64,000 bases of DNA, taken from assembly GCF_039531105.1 (NCBI RefSeq), contig NZ_BAAAPK010000001.1, positions 992,001 to 1,056,000 of the forward strand, given 5' to 3'. The notes beneath the pieces are model-generated. The model made no database searches. It had not been told where the DNA came from and saw only the letters and a program-made list of their open reading frames with translations. Positions 16,510 to 26,082 of this stretch are shown here, in pieces. How positions within the stretch are numbered: position 1 is the stretch's first letter; each line of letters starts with the position of its first letter. The position numbers were made by a program, and so were the translations under genes. Origin of the DNA: Microbacterium lacus. GTDB lineage: Bacteria > Actinomycetota > Actinomycetes > Actinomycetales > Microbacteriaceae.

Positions 16510-17976
16510 TCAGCCCAGCGCGGCCTCGATCGGACCTCGGGCGAAGAACACCACGAAGCCGGCCGCCACGATCCACAGCAGCGGGCTGATCTCCCGCGCC
16601 TTGCCCGACAAGGACCGGATCACGACCCACGAAACGAAGCCCGCGCCGATGCCGTTCGCGATCGAGTAGGTCAGCGGCATCACCGTGACCGTCAGGAACA
16701 CCGGGATGAGCGCCGACAGGTCGGTCAGGTCGATGTGACGGATCTGCGCCATCATGAGCGCACCGACGATCACCAGAGCGGCCGCGGCGATCTCACTCGG
16801 CACGATCGTCGTCAGCGGAGTGAAGAACATCGCCAGCAGGAAGAGCGCTCCGGTCACCACGTTGGCCAGACCCGTCCGCGCACCCTCGCCGATGCCCGAG
16901 CCGGACTCGATGAACACCGTGTTGGACGACGACGAGGTCACGCCACCGGCGACCGCGCCGACGCCCTCGACGATCAGCGCGGAGCGCAGCCGCGGGAAGT
17001 CGCCCTTCGCGTCGGCCAGGCCCGCCTCGCGGGAGAGCCCGGTCATCGTGCCCATCGCGTCGAAGAAGTTCGTGAACACGAGCGTGAACACGAGCATCGT
17101 GGCCGCCAGCACGCCGATCCGCTCGAAGCTGCCGAAGCTCACCTGCCCGATCAGGCTCAGGTCGGGAAGGCTCACGATCTGGCTCGGCAGCTCGGGCACG
17201 GTCAGGCCCCAGCCTCCGGGGTTCTCGGTGCCGTCCGCGCCGAAGCGGGGTCCGATGTTCCAGATCGCCTCGACGACCACGCTCGCGACCGTGCCGGTCA
17301 CGAGGCCGATCAGCAGTCCCGCCTTGACCTTCCGCGCCATGAGCACGCCGGTCAGCAGCAGCGTCAGGACGAACAGCAGCGCCGGAACGGTCGCGATGGA
17401 CCCCTCGACACCGAGGCCCACCGGGGGAGAGGACGCGCCGGTCGCCGTCACGAACCCGCTGTCCACGAAGCCGATGAACGCGATGAAGAGCCCGATGCCG
17501 ACCGTGATCGCGGTCTTGAGCGCCAGCGGCACCGCGTCGAAGATCATGCGTCGCAGACCCGTCGCGGCCAGCAGCACGATGATGAGGCCGTTGATGACGA
17601 CGAGACCCATCGCCTCCGGCCACGTGACCTGGCCCACGACCGAGACGGCCAGGAACGAGTTGATCCCGAGGCCCGCCGCGAACGCAAACGGCAGACGCGT
17701 CACGAGCCCGAACAGGATCGTCATCACACCGGCGGTCAGTGCGGTCACCGCGGCGACCTGACCGAAGCCGAGCGAATTGCCGTCGACATCGACCCCGCCC
17801 GACAGGATGATCGGGTTCAGGATCACGATGTACGCCATCGTGACGAACGTGACGATTCCGCCGCGCACCTCGGAGCCGGGCGTCGAACCGCGCTTCGTGA
17901 TCTCGAAGAAGCGGTCGAGGGGACCTCGTCCTTCCGGTGCGCTCGCGGCCGTGTCGCTCGCCTGTGCAGTGCTCAT
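16510..17976 (-). CDS. NCS2 family purine/nucleobase permease (AzgA-like)
   Basis: A 488-residue membrane protein with about 12-14 hydrophobic segments. The AzgA-group hallmarks are present: DRFFEITKRGSTPGSEVRGGIVTFVTMAYIVILNP at the N-terminus, FAFAAGLGINSFLAV, LVFTNFFDAMGTMTGLSREAGLAD and GAVAGGVTSSSSNTVFIESGSGIGEGARTGL. Family members import adenine, guanine or hypoxanthine with protons. The frame is open for 106 codons upstream of MSTAQASD, but that region is the 5' end of the next divergent gene. A ribosome site (GGAGG) lies 8 nt before the ATG and a TAGCCT box about 20 nt before it. Confidence 0.92.
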   Translation of the reverse strand: MSTAQASDTAASAPEGRGPLDRFFEITKRGSTPGSEVRGGIVTFVTMAYIVILNPIILSGGVDVDGNSLGFGQVAAVTALTAGVMTILFGLVTRLPFAFAAGLGINSFLAVSVVGQVTWPEAMGLVVINGLIIVLLAATGLRRMIFDAVPLALKTAITVGIGLFIAFIGFVDSGFVTATGASSPPVGLGVEGSIATVPALLFVLTLLLTGVLMARKVKAGLLIGLVTGTVASVVVEAIWNIGPRFGADGTENPGGWGLTVPELPSQIVSLPDLSLIGQVSFGSFERIGVLAATMLVFTLVFTNFFDAMGTMTGLSREAGLADAKGDFPRLRSALIVEGVGAVAGGVTSSSSNTVFIESGSGIGEGARTGLANVVTGALFLLAMFFTPLTTIVPSEIAAAALVIVGALMMAQIRHIDLTDLSALIPVFLTVTVMPLTYSIANGIGAGFVSWVVIRSLSGKAREISPLLWIVAAGFVVFFARGPIEAALG

Positions 17977-18085
17977 GGGCAGAACCTCCGCACCCGAGGC
18001 TAATGCCCGCCCGGGTCCCTGCCCGCCACTTCGTCGACGGATGCCGCGCAGGGCGCGCCGGGCAGGGTCGCGGCATCCGCCTGGG

Positions 18086-18091
18086 TAGGGT
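18086..18091 (+). promoter_or_regulatory. -10 box of the PerM-like gene
   Basis: TAGGGT, 9 nt before the ATG at 18101; leader of about 2 nt at most. Confidence 0.45.
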
Positions 18092-18100
18092 CGATGAGGC

Positions 18101-19753
18101 ATGCATCGCCTGATCGTCCTCATCCTCTCCGCCGTCGACGCCGCAATCGCGGTGGCCGTCGGCGTCGCGGCGACCCTCGCCCCGCTCACTCTGCTCTGGG
18201 TCTTCGGATTCGGCGGAGCGGCCGACTGGGGGACGCTGTGGCCGACGGGCGCGACGATCTGGCAGTTCGGGAACCTGGTGCCGCTGCAGGTCACCTTGCC
18301 GGGCGACTACCTGGCCGTCGTCGGCATCGATCCGTCCGTCGCATCTTTCGTCCTGTCCCTCGCCCCCCTCGCGTTCGCCGCGTTCACCGCGATCTTCGCG
18401 GCGCGCTCAGGGCGGCGGGCTTCGCAGGCGGATGCCTGGATCACGGGCGTCCTCACCGGAATCGCGGTCTTCGCCGGGCTGTCGGCGCTCATCGCGGTCA
18501 CGGCGGCCAATCCGCTTGCGGCGGTCGAGCGCTGGCAGGCGATCCTGCTGCCGACCCTTGTCTTCGCGGTTCCGCTCGCACTCGGTGCCGTCGTCACCGA
18601 GTGGCGGGAGGCCGGATCCGGGGTGATCGCACGTCTCCGGGACCGGATCGAGGCGGCGCCGCACGGGTGGGGCGAGGTGCCGGGACTCGTTGCGCGTGGC
18701 ACCGCGGTCGTCGTCGTCGGCCTCATCGGCCTCGGCGCGCTTCTGTTCGCGGTCGCCCTCATCCTGCGGGGCGGGGAAGTGATCGCCCTGTTCGAGGCCG
18801 CCCACGTCGACGGGCTCGGCGCGACCGTCGTCACGCTCGCGCAGTTCGCGTACCTCCCGACCCTCGCGATCTGGGGCCTGTCGTTCATCGCCGGGCCCGG
18901 CTTCGCCGTGGGCACCGGCACCGCGGTCTCGCCCGCCGGGACGCAGCTGGGGGTCGTGCCCGGCATCCCGATCCTCGGCGCCCTGCCCGAGTCGACGACA
19001 CCGTGGCTGCTCCTGCTCGCCTTGCTGCCGATCGCCGTCGGCGGCTTCGCGGGATGGATCTGCCGGTCGCGACTCGTCGCCGTACCGGTCATCCCGCAGG
19101 TCGCTCCCGAATCGAGTGGGAACGCGACGCTCGATGCACTGCTGGCCCGGACACGCGACGAGCCGGTCGAGCCGTCGACCCCGGCGATCCCGGACGACGA
19201 CCCGATCGGGGCGAGACTCGTGACGGCGGCGGGCATCGCGGTTCTCGCCGGCGCGGCATCCGCGCTCCTGGCGGTGCTCGCCTCGGGAGCGATCGGTCCC
19301 GGCCGCCTCGCCGAGGTCGGTCCGGCGCCCGGGCCGCTGGCGCTCGCGGTCGGACTCGAGGTGCTGATCGGCGCCGCCATCCTGCTGCTGTCGCCGCGCC
19401 GCCGCCCGAAACCGGCTGCGCCGGCGGTGCTGGTCGCGGAGGAGGAGGCTCCCGAGCGGCTCGCGCCGACCCCGCTCGAACCGTGGGCTCCCGAGCGGCT
19501 CGCGCCGACCCCGCTGTGGTCGCTGCATACCGATCCGGTGCCAGTCGTCGCGGATCCGCAACGCGAGACGAAGGCGCCCGAAGAGCCGGAGCCCGAAGAG
19601 CCCGCGCCCGGAGAACCCGACCAGCCCGCCCGCGAAGCCCCTGCCCCGCGCGCGCAAGCCGACATGCCCTCCGCCGATCTCGGCCCCCGCCAGCCGCAGC
19701 CGCTGCCGCCGATCACGCGGCCCGAAGAGCCCGCCGCACCGCCGGTAGACTGA
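18101..19753 (+). CDS. DUF6350 (PerM-like) multi-pass membrane protein
   Basis: A 550-residue protein with about nine hydrophobic helices in residues 1-330, a long linker, two more helices (~373-395 and ~405-430), and a Pro/Glu/Ala-rich tail of ~120 residues that is probably cytoplasmic and disordered. The signature [21 protein letters not shown] with a central polar patch and [33 protein letters not shown] fits the actinobacterial DUF6350 family; the mycobacterial relative PerM supports cell division and persistence. The gene order with purN and purH directly downstream is conserved in many actinobacteria. The tail contains a 13-residue tandem duplication. Its stop overlaps the purN -10 box. 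Confidence 0.85.
   Translation: MHRLIVLILSAVDAAIAVAVGVAATLAPLTLLWVFGFGGAADWGTLWPTGATIWQFGNLVPLQVTLPGDYLAVVGIDPSVASFVLSLAPLAFAAFTAIFAARSGRRASQADAWITGVLTGIAVFAGLSALIAVTAANPLAAVERWQAILLPTLVFAVPLALGAVVTEWREAGSGVIARLRDRIEAAPHGWGEVPGLVARGTAVVVVGLIGLGALLFAVALILRGGEVIALFEAAHVDGLGATVVTLAQFAYLPTLAIWGLSFIAGPGFAVGTGTAVSPAGTQLGVVPGIPILGALPESTTPWLLLLALLPIAVGGFAGWICRSRLVAVPVIPQVAPESSGNATLDALLARTRDEPVEPSTPAIPDDDPIGARLVTAAGIAVLAGAASALLAVLASGAIGPGRLAEVGPAPGPLALAVGLEVLIGAAILLLSPRRRPKPAAPAVLVAEEEAPERLAPTPLEPWAPERLAPTPLWSLHTDPVPVVADPQRETKAPEEPEPEEPAPGEPDQPAREAPAPRAQADMPSADLGPRQPQPLPPITRPEEPAAPPVD
19447..19515 (+). repeat. 39-bp tandem duplication inside the PerM-like gene
   Basis: A 30-nt segment (19447-19476) recurs identically at 19486-19515, giving the residues [13 protein letters not shown] then [11 protein letters not shown]. 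The 39-nt period keeps the frame. It lies in the disordered tail and looks like a recent slippage or duplication event. Confidence 0.8.
19746..19751 (+). promoter_or_regulatory. -10 box of purN, overlapping the upstream stop codon
   Basis: TAGACT with 6 nt (GACCCG) to the GTG at 19758. Its last base is the first base of the TGA that ends the PerM-like gene, so purN can be transcribed leaderless from inside the upstream gene. Confidence 0.5.
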
Positions 19754-19757
19754 CCCG

Positions 19758-20345
19758 GTGCTCACGGTCGCGGTCCTCATCTCGGGCGCGGGGTCGAACC
19801 TGCGGGCTCTGCTGGAGGCCGCCGCCGAACCCGACTTCCCCGCCCGCGTGATCGTCGTCGGCGCCGACCGCGAGGCGGACGGGTTCCAGCACGCCGAGGA
19901 CTTCAACATCCCGACGATCCTCGTCCCGTGGCGCGAGTTCGACTCGAGGCAGGAGTGGGCCGACGAGCTGGATTCCCAGCTGCGGGTGTGGAGCCCGGAT
20001 CTCGTGGTCCTGAGCGGCCTGATGCGCCTGCTGCCGGCATCCCTCGTCGCCGCGTGGTCGCCCCGCATCATCAACACGCACCCCGCCTATCTGCCCGAGT
20101 TCCCCGGTGCGCACGGCGTGCGGGATGCGCTCGCGGCCGGCGTCACCCAGACCGGCGCGAGCGTGATCATCGTCGACGACGGCGTGGACAGCGGGCCGAT
20201 CCTCGCGCAGGAACGCGTGCCCGTCCTCCCCGGCGACGACGAGCACGCGCTGCACGAGCGCATCAAGCCGGTCGAGCGCCGACTGCTGATCGACGTCGTG
20301 CGACGTATCGCCTCCGGCGACCTCGACCTGACCGCGGTGCGCTGA
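19758..20345 (+). CDS. purN: Phosphoribosylglycinamide formyltransferase
   Basis: A 195-residue enzyme of purine synthesis that transfers a formyl group from 10-formyl-THF to [17 protein letters not shown] (residues 8-21) binds GAR phosphate. [52 protein letters not shown] contains the catalytic Asn-His (INTHP) and substrate loop. [18 protein letters not shown] includes the catalytic Asp. Starts with GTG, separated by 62 bp from purH. Confidence 0.96.
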   Translation: MLTVAVLISGAGSNLRALLEAAAEPDFPARVIVVGADREADGFQHAEDFNIPTILVPWREFDSRQEWADELDSQLRVWSPDLVVLSGLMRLLPASLVAAWSPRIINTHPAYLPEFPGAHGVRDALAAGVTQTGASVIIVDDGVDSGPILAQERVPVLPGDDEHALHERIKPVERRLLIDVVRRIASGDLDLTAVR

Positions 20346-20407
20346 GCACCGGCCCGACCCGAACGCGGTGCGCAGCGCCGTCCCGACCCCGACCCGGAGG
20401 AGCCCGC

Positions 20408-22012
20408 ATGGCCGGCCCGAGCAACGACCCGTCCCTGTACCGCCACCGCGACCTCGTCCCGATCCGCCGCGCACTCGTCTCGGTCAGCGACAAGACCGAC
20501 CTCCTGACGCTCGCGAAGGCGCTCGCCGACGCCGGCGTCGAGATCGTCTCGACCGGCTCGACCGCCCAGACGATCCGGGATGCCGGGCACGAGGTCACCG
20601 ACGTCGCCGCGGTCACGGGCTTCCCCGAGTCCCTCGGCGGACGTGTGAAGACCCTGCACCCCAGCGTGCACGCGGGGCTCCTCGCCGACCTCCGGCTCGA
20701 GGATCACGAGAGCCAGCTCGCCGAGCTCGGCATCCTGCCGTTCGAGCTCGTCGTGGTGAACCTGTATCCGTTCGTGGAGACCGTCGCTTCGGGCGCCGAG
20801 GGCGACGACGTCGTCGAGCAGATCGACATCGGGGGGCCCGCGATGGTGCGCGCGTCCGCGAAGAACTTCGCGAACGTCGCGATCGCGGTCTCGCCGGACT
20901 CCTACCGCCCGATCATCGACGCGCTCGGATCCGGCGGCACGACGCTCGCGCAGCGCCGCGAACTCGCTGCCCGGGCGTTCGCGCACACGGCCCAGTACGA
21001 CCGCGCGGTCGCGTCCTGGTTCGCCGAGCAGACCCTCGACGAGCCCGACCTGCCGCAGCACCTGACGATCAAGGCGGAGCGCCTGGCGACCCTGCGATAC
21101 GGCGAGAACTCGCATCAGCGTGCCGCGATCTACTCGCGCGTCGGCGGTCACGGCATCGCACAGGCGACCCAGCTGCAGGGCAAGGAGATGTCGTACAACA
21201 ACTACGTCGACGCGGATGCCGCGCTCCGCGCCGCGTTCGACATGGTCAAGCCCGCCGTGGCGATCATCAAGCACGCCAATCCCTGCGGCATCGCCGTCGC
21301 CGCACCTCAGGCTCTGGATCCGATCGCGTCCGCCCACCTGCGCGCGCACGAGTGCGACCCCGTGTCGGCGTTCGGTGGAGTGATCGCGGCGAACCGCACG
21401 ATCACTCTCAAGATGGCCGAGAACCTGCGCGACATCTTCACCGAGGTCATCGTGGCGCCGGACTACGAGCCGGCGGCGCTGGAGGTCTTCGGGCTGAAGA
21501 AGAACCTGCGCGTCCTGCAGCTGCCCGCCGACTGGCAGCAGGAGCCGATGGACGTCCGCCTCGTCTCGGGCGGACTGCTCCTGCAGGATGCCGACCGGTT
21601 CCCCGCGGACATCGAGTCCGTCGCGAAGGACTGGCAGCTGGTGTCAGGGGAGCGCCCGGACGACGAGGAGATGCAGAACCTCATTTTCGCCTGGAAGGCG
21701 TGCCGGGCCGTCAAGTCGAACGCGATCGTGCTGGCGAAGAACTCCGCCACGGTGGGAATCGGCATGGGGCAGGTCAACCGCGTCGACTCCTGCCGGCTCG
21801 CGGTGGAGCGGGCGGGGGAGCGTGCGGCCGGCTCGGTGGCGGCATCCGATGCGTTCTTCCCCTTCGCGGACGGCCCGCAGGTGCTGCTGGACGCCGGGAT
21901 CCGCACGATCGTGCAGCCCGGTGGCTCGGTGCGCGACGAAGAGGTCATCGACGCGGTCCGCAAGGCCGGCGCGACGATGTTCTTCACCGGCGAGCGGCAC
22001 TTCTTCCACTGA
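20408..22012 (+). CDS. purH: Bifunctional AICAR formyltransferase / IMP cyclohydrolase
   Basis: A 534-residue protein catalysing the last two steps of IMP synthesis. The N-terminal cyclohydrolase domain has [53 protein letters not shown] and [16 protein letters not shown]. The C-terminal formyltransferase domain has [43 protein letters not shown] (catalytic Lys-His), [11 protein letters not shown] and [18 protein letters not shown] ribosome site lies 6 nt before the ATG. Ends 21 bp before a long hairpin shared with the convergent gene. Confidence 0.97.
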   Translation: MAGPSNDPSLYRHRDLVPIRRALVSVSDKTDLLTLAKALADAGVEIVSTGSTAQTIRDAGHEVTDVAAVTGFPESLGGRVKTLHPSVHAGLLADLRLEDHESQLAELGILPFELVVVNLYPFVETVASGAEGDDVVEQIDIGGPAMVRASAKNFANVAIAVSPDSYRPIIDALGSGGTTLAQRRELAARAFAHTAQYDRAVASWFAEQTLDEPDLPQHLTIKAERLATLRYGENSHQRAAIYSRVGGHGIAQATQLQGKEMSYNNYVDADAALRAAFDMVKPAVAIIKHANPCGIAVAAPQALDPIASAHLRAHECDPVSAFGGVIAANRTITLKMAENLRDIFTEVIVAPDYEPAALEVFGLKKNLRVLQLPADWQQEPMDVRLVSGGLLLQDADRFPADIESVAKDWQLVSGERPDDEEMQNLIFAWKACRAVKSNAIVLAKNSATVGIGMGQVNRVDSCRLAVERAGERAAGSVAASDAFFPFADGPQVLLDAGIRTIVQPGGSVRDEEVIDAVRKAGATMFFTGERHFFH

Positions 22013-22033
22013 CCCGCGCGGTTCCCTCTGATG

Positions 22034-22102
22034 CTGAGACGACAACTGCACGGCGAGACGGTGGGGTAACCCCACGATCTCGACGTGCAGTTGTCGTCTC
22101 AG
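22034..22102. terminator. 69-nt near-perfect hairpin between convergent genes (SL3)
   Basis: Outer arms CTGAGACGACAACTGCACG (22034-22052) and CGTGCAGTTGTCGTCTCAG (22084-22102) are perfect 19-bp inverted repeats. Inside, GAGA/TCTC and GTGGGGT-A-ACCCCAC also pair, so nearly all 69 nt are double-stranded. The inner GAGACGGTGGGG and CCCCACGATCTC resemble the core of the 20-bp repeat arrays. It lies between the stops of purH and the flavoprotein gene and can terminate both. Confidence 0.7.
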
Positions 22103-22112
22103 CGGGGGAGGG

Positions 22113-23540
22113 TCAGGACGGGGTCGGGCGTCCGTAGGCCTCGAGCCAGCGCAGCCACACCTCGCTGACCGTCGGGTACGGCGGCACGGCGTGCCAGAGG
22201 CGGTGCAGCGGCACCTCGCCGACGATCGCGACGGTGGCGGAGTGCAGCAGCTCGGCGACCTCGGGACCCACGAACGTCGCGCCGATCAGCACGCCGCGGT
22301 CCTCGTCGACGATCGCCCGCGCCATTCCCTCGTAGTGGTCGGCGTACGCGCTCGATCCGGCGACCCACGACAGGTCGTAATCCAGAACGCGGATGCGGCG
22401 CCCCGCCTTCCGGGCGGCGGCCTCGGTGAATCCCACCGAGGCGACTTCCGGATCCGTGAAGGTGACCTGAGGCACGTGCTCGTGGTCGGCGGTCGCGACG
22501 TGCACGCCCCATGGGGCGTCGTCGACCGGGAGGCCCTTCGCCCGCGCGGCGATCACGTCGCCAGCGGCACGCGCCTGGTACTTGCCCTGGTGCGTGAGCA
22601 GGGCGCGGTGGTTCACGTCGCCGACTCCATAGAGCCAGTCCGTCCCCTCGACCAGGAGCGTGTCGTCGACGTCGAGCCACGCGCCGGGCTCCAGGCCGAT
22701 GCTTTCGAGTCCGAGATCACCGGTTCGCGGCGTGCGCCCGACCGCGACGAGCACTTGCTCAGCGACGACGCGGCCCCCGTCGGAGAGTGAGAGCACCGCG
22801 TTCTTCTCCGTCCGGTGCGCACCGGTCACCTCGACGCCGGTGCGGATCGTGACCCCGAGCTTCTCCAGGGAGGCGCTCACCAGCTGTCCCGCGAACGGCT
22901 CGAGGCGGTCCAGCACCGCACCGCGGACGATCAGGGTGACCTTCGTGCCGAACCCGGCGTATGCGGTCGCCATCTCGACGCCGACGACGCCACCGCCGAG
23001 GATCGCGAGGGATGCCGGAACCTCCTGCGCGCTCGTCGCCTCCCGGCTCGTCCAGGGCTCGATCTCGCGCAGCCCCGGGATGTCGGGCAGGAGCGCCGCT
23101 GATCCTGTGGCGACGGCCACGGCATGACGGGCGACGAGATCGGTGACCGTGCCGTCGGCGGCGGTGACCCGCAGTCGCTTGGGTCCGGTGAACTCGGCGT
23201 GGCCTCGGACCAGATCGATTCCCGCGCCGTCGAGCCATTGCACCTGCGACCCGTCGTCCCAGTCGTGGGTGATGGTGTTGCGCCGGCGCAGCACGCCCGC
23301 CACGTCCAGCTCGCCGGTCACCGCCTGCTTCGCCCCGTCGAGGTCCTGCGCCGCCCGCACCGCTGCGCCGCTGCGCAGCAAGGCCTTCGAGGGCATGCAT
23401 GCCCAGTACGAGCACTCACCGCCCACCAGCTCGGCTTCGACGATGACGGTCTTCATGCCGCCCTGCACGGCCCGGTCGGCGACGTTCTCGCCCACCGCCC
23501 CCGCCCCGATGACGATGACGTCGTATTCGCGTTCACTCAT
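22113..23540 (-). CDS. FAD-dependent pyridine nucleotide-disulfide oxidoreductase (lipoamide dehydrogenase-like)
   Basis: A 475-residue flavoprotein. DVIVIGAGAVGENVADRAVQGG (residues ~6-27) binds FAD. GGECSYWACMPSKALLR carries a CX4C redox disulfide as in lipoamide dehydrogenase and mercuric reductase, though the flanking residues differ from the usual CLNVGC. LAILGGGVVGVEMATAYAGFG binds NAD(P). Near the C-terminus, where lipoamide dehydrogenases have the His-Glu dyad HAHPTLSE, this protein has HAVPPYPTVSEVW, so a catalytic His may be present in altered context. It is probably a general disulfide or quinone reductase rather than the E3 subunit, since no dehydrogenase complex genes are nearby. 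The true start MSEREYD has a -10 box 6 nt upstream. Confidence 0.88.
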   Translation of the reverse strand: MSEREYDVIVIGAGAVGENVADRAVQGGMKTVIVEAELVGGECSYWACMPSKALLRSGAAVRAAQDLDGAKQAVTGELDVAGVLRRRNTITHDWDDGSQVQWLDGAGIDLVRGHAEFTGPKRLRVTAADGTVTDLVARHAVAVATGSAALLPDIPGLREIEPWTSREATSAQEVPASLAILGGGVVGVEMATAYAGFGTKVTLIVRGAVLDRLEPFAGQLVSASLEKLGVTIRTGVEVTGAHRTEKNAVLSLSDGGRVVAEQVLVAVGRTPRTGDLGLESIGLEPGAWLDVDDTLLVEGTDWLYGVGDVNHRALLTHQGKYQARAAGDVIAARAKGLPVDDAPWGVHVATADHEHVPQVTFTDPEVASVGFTEAAARKAGRRIRVLDYDLSWVAGSSAYADHYEGMARAIVDEDRGVLIGATFVGPEVAELLHSATVAIVGEVPLHRLWHAVPPYPTVSEVWLRWLEAYGRPTPS

Positions 23541-23546
23541 GGGATC

Positions 23547-23552
23547 ACGGTA
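23547..23552 (-). promoter_or_regulatory. -10 box, leaderless flavoprotein gene
   Basis: TACCGT on the minus strand, 6 nt (GATCCC) before the ATG at 23540. Confidence 0.5.
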
Positions 23553-23679
23553 GCCCGCTCGTGACCGCGGGGGAGCGCCCGGGCTGCTTCCGGAGCACCC
23601 CTTCGCACGCGGATACATGACGCGCGCATGGTCGCGCAAGGGGGTGCCGCAGAACCGGGCGGCGCGTTCTACTGGAATC

Positions 23680-23691
23680 TGAACCGGTTTA
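23680..23691. promoter_or_regulatory. Candidate LacI-family operator before the carbohydrate operon
   Basis: TGAACCGGTTTA is a near-perfect palindrome with the central CG typical of LacI-family sites. It lies 42 bp upstream of the LacI gene that starts the operon, fitting autoregulation. No convincing -10 box could be assigned next to it. Confidence 0.5.
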
Positions 23692-23733
23692 GGTCACCCC
23701 TGTCCTACCGATCGATCACACGAGGAGGTGTGC

Positions 23734-24783
23734 ATGTCGCCCGAGGCTCGCCCCACGATCGCCGACGTCGCACGCAAAGCCGGCGTGAGCAAGGGACTCG
23801 TGTCCTTCGCGCTCAATGACAAGCCGGGTGTGTCCGCGCAGGCCCGCACCCGCATCCTGGATGCCGCCGCCGAACTCGGCTGGACACCGAATCTGCGTGC
23901 CCGCTCGCTCAGCACGGGCCGCTCCTTCGCCTGCGGGCTCGTGATCGGGCGCAGCACCGATGTGATCGCGGCGGACCCGTTCTTCCCCTCGCTCATCGCC
24001 GGACTCGAGGACGTCTTCTCGGTCTCCGGCCAGGTGCTCGTGCTCTCGGCGGCCACCCCCGGTCGACACGAGGTGGAGACCTACCGCGGCCTGGCGGCGG
24101 ACCGCCGGGTCGACGGGCTCATCCTCACCGACCTGCGCGCCGCCGACGAGCGCATCGCGCTGGTCGGCGAGCTCGGCCTGCACGCGGTCACCCTCGGGCG
24201 CCCCGATGTCGATTCGCCGTTCTCGTCGGTCTCGGTCGACGACGGGGCCGGCATCCGTTGCGCCGTCGAGCACCTCGCCGCCCTCGGCCACGACCGCATC
24301 GCGCACGTGGCCGGACCCGACGCGATGCTGCACGCACGGCGGCGGACCGCCGCGTTCGAGGACGCCGCGCGGGCAAACGGGATGAGTTCGCGCGTCGTGC
24401 GAACCGACTTCAGCGCCGCTCAGGGGGCGACGGCGACCCGCGACCTGCTCGCGCTCGCGGACGCCCCGACGGCGATCGTCTACTCGAACGACCAGATGGC
24501 CGTGGCCGGGATCGGCGTCGCCGAGCGCCTCGGCCTGCGCGTGCCCGGGGACCTCTCGGTCAGCGGCTTCGACGACACCGAGCTCGGCCGTCACCTGCGC
24601 CCCGCACTCACGTCCGTCGCGACCGACGCCCGCGCGTGGGGGGCGGCTGCCGCCCGCGCGCTGCTCGGGATGCTGGCAGGCGATGCCGTCGCGCACATCG
24701 AGCTCGCCGAGCCCACCCTCGTCATCCGCGAATCCACGTCTGTCTCACCCCATCCCCCCACCGGCGGCCTCGGCCGCCATTGA
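23734..24783 (+). CDS. LacI family transcriptional regulator
   Basis: A 349-residue repressor. The HTH and hinge are clear: PTIADVARKAGVSKGLVSFALNDKPGVSAQARTRILDAAAELGWTPNLRARSLS (residues ~7-60). The sugar-binding core follows, with YSNDQMAVAGIGVAERLGLRVPGDLSVSGFDDTELGRHLRPALTSV near the C-terminus. An AGGAGG ribosome site is 5 nt before the ATG; a GTG two codons earlier is an alternative start. It is the first gene of the operon with the ABC transporter and GH130 enzyme (15-bp gap to the next gene), so it most likely regulates that operon in response to the imported sugar. Confidence 0.92.
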   Translation: MSPEARPTIADVARKAGVSKGLVSFALNDKPGVSAQARTRILDAAAELGWTPNLRARSLSTGRSFACGLVIGRSTDVIAADPFFPSLIAGLEDVFSVSGQVLVLSAATPGRHEVETYRGLAADRRVDGLILTDLRAADERIALVGELGLHAVTLGRPDVDSPFSSVSVDDGAGIRCAVEHLAALGHDRIAHVAGPDAMLHARRRTAAFEDAARANGMSSRVVRTDFSAAQGATATRDLLALADAPTAIVYSNDQMAVAGIGVAERLGLRVPGDLSVSGFDDTELGRHLRPALTSVATDARAWGAAAARALLGMLAGDAVAHIELAEPTLVIRESTSVSPHPPTGGLGRH

Positions 24784-24797
24784 CCCAAGGAGCACTC

Positions 24798-26081
24798 ATG
24801 CGACGACGCATACTTCTGACCGCCGGCGCGGTGGCCGGCGCCCTCACTCTCAGCGCATGCGGCGGCGGAGGAGGCGCGAGCACCGCCACCGACAGCCGCG
24901 GTGACATCACCATCTGGTACTCCAACAACGAGCAGGAGATCGCCTGGGGAAAGCAGATGGTGGACGGCTGGAACGCCGATCACCCCGACGAGCAGATCAC
25001 AGCGCAGGAGATCCCCGCCGGAGCCTCCAGCGAAGAGGTGATCGGCGCCGCGATCACCGCCGGCAACGCGCCGTGCCTGATCTTCAACACCTCCCCGGCT
25101 GCCGTCCCGGGGTTCCAGAAGCAGGGCGGCCTGGTGAACCTTTCCGACTTCGAGGACGGCGAGGACTACATCACCGCCCGCAGCGGGGAGCTCGCCGAGC
25201 AGTACCGGTCGGAGGACGGCGCCTTCTACCAGATGCCCTGGAAGTCCAACCCGGTCATGATCTTCTACAACAAGGCGATGTTCGCCGAGGCCGGACTGGA
25301 TGCCGAGAACCCGTCCCTGTCGACGTATGACGAGTTCCTCGACACCGCCCGGACGATCAAGGAATCGGGCGTCGCGTCGTTCGCGATCAATCCTGCGCCC
25401 ACGAGCGAGTTCTTCCAGCCGTGGTTCGACTTCTACCCGCTGTACGCCGCGCAGACCGGCGGCACGCAGCTCGTCGAGGACGGGGCCGCGACCTTCGACG
25501 ATGAGAACGGCCAGGCCGTCGCCGGGTTCTGGCGCACGCTCTACGACGAGCAGCTCGCGGGACAGGAGCAGTACCAGGGCGACGCGTTCGCCGACGGATA
25601 TGCGGCGATGGCGATCGTGGGTCCCTGGGCGATCTCGGTGTACGGCGACTCCGTGGAATGGGGATCCGTGCCGGTGCCGACGGCCGACGGCACCGCTCCG
25701 GAGGAGACCTGGACCTTCAGCGACGCGAAGAACGTCGGCATGTTCACGGCGTGCGAGAACAAGGGCACCGCGTGGGACGTGCTCAAGTACGCCACGAGCG
25801 AGGAGCAGGACGGCATCTGGCTCGAGGAGACCGGGCAGATGCCTCTGCGTGCGGACCTCACCGCGACCTACCCCGACTACTTCGCGGAGAACCCCGCCTA
25901 CGAGCAGTTCGGCGATCAGGCCTCGCGCACGGTCGAAGTCCCCAACGTGCAGAACTCCGTGGAGATCTGGCAGGCTTTCCGCGACGGCTATTCCGAAGCG
26001 GTGATCTTCGGCGACAAGGACGTGGACGCGTTCCTGTCCGATACGTCCGCCGAGGTCGATTCGCTCGCGGGCGGCAAGTGA
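24798..26081 (+). CDS. Carbohydrate ABC transporter substrate-binding lipoprotein
   Basis: A 427-residue family 1 extracellular sugar-binding protein. The lipoprotein signal ends at LSAC (Cys21), followed by a Gly-rich linker. DITIWYSNNEQEIAWGKQMVDGWNADHPDEQI opens the binding domain, and FYQMPWKSNPVMIFYNKAMFAEAGLDAENPSLSTYDEFLDTA is the family's conserved core. Many Trp, Phe and Tyr residues (FFQPWFDFYPLYAAQ) suggest stacking on an oligosaccharide. The two permeases follow directly; no ATPase gene is present, so a shared MsiK/UgpC-type ATPase is expected, as usual in actinobacteria. Confidence 0.92.
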   Translation: MRRRILLTAGAVAGALTLSACGGGGGASTATDSRGDITIWYSNNEQEIAWGKQMVDGWNADHPDEQITAQEIPAGASSEEVIGAAITAGNAPCLIFNTSPAAVPGFQKQGGLVNLSDFEDGEDYITARSGELAEQYRSEDGAFYQMPWKSNPVMIFYNKAMFAEAGLDAENPSLSTYDEFLDTARTIKESGVASFAINPAPTSEFFQPWFDFYPLYAAQTGGTQLVEDGAATFDDENGQAVAGFWRTLYDEQLAGQEQYQGDAFADGYAAMAIVGPWAISVYGDSVEWGSVPVPTADGTAPEETWTFSDAKNVGMFTACENKGTAWDVLKYATSEEQDGIWLEETGQMPLRADLTATYPDYFAENPAYEQFGDQASRTVEVPNVQNSVEIWQAFRDGYSEAVIFGDKDVDAFLSDTSAEVDSLAGGK

Positions 26082-26082
26082 G

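Noticed and set aside
16106..16669. Open frames through array 1 encoding a repetitive MVGYPPRWW-FVRRDGG-LSAEMV protein
   Set aside because: The 20-bp period shifts the frame at each unit, so the apparent repeat protein is a by-product of stop-free DNA. There is no ribosome site, and the arrays at 33.2 and 37.4 kb give similar peptides on both strands.
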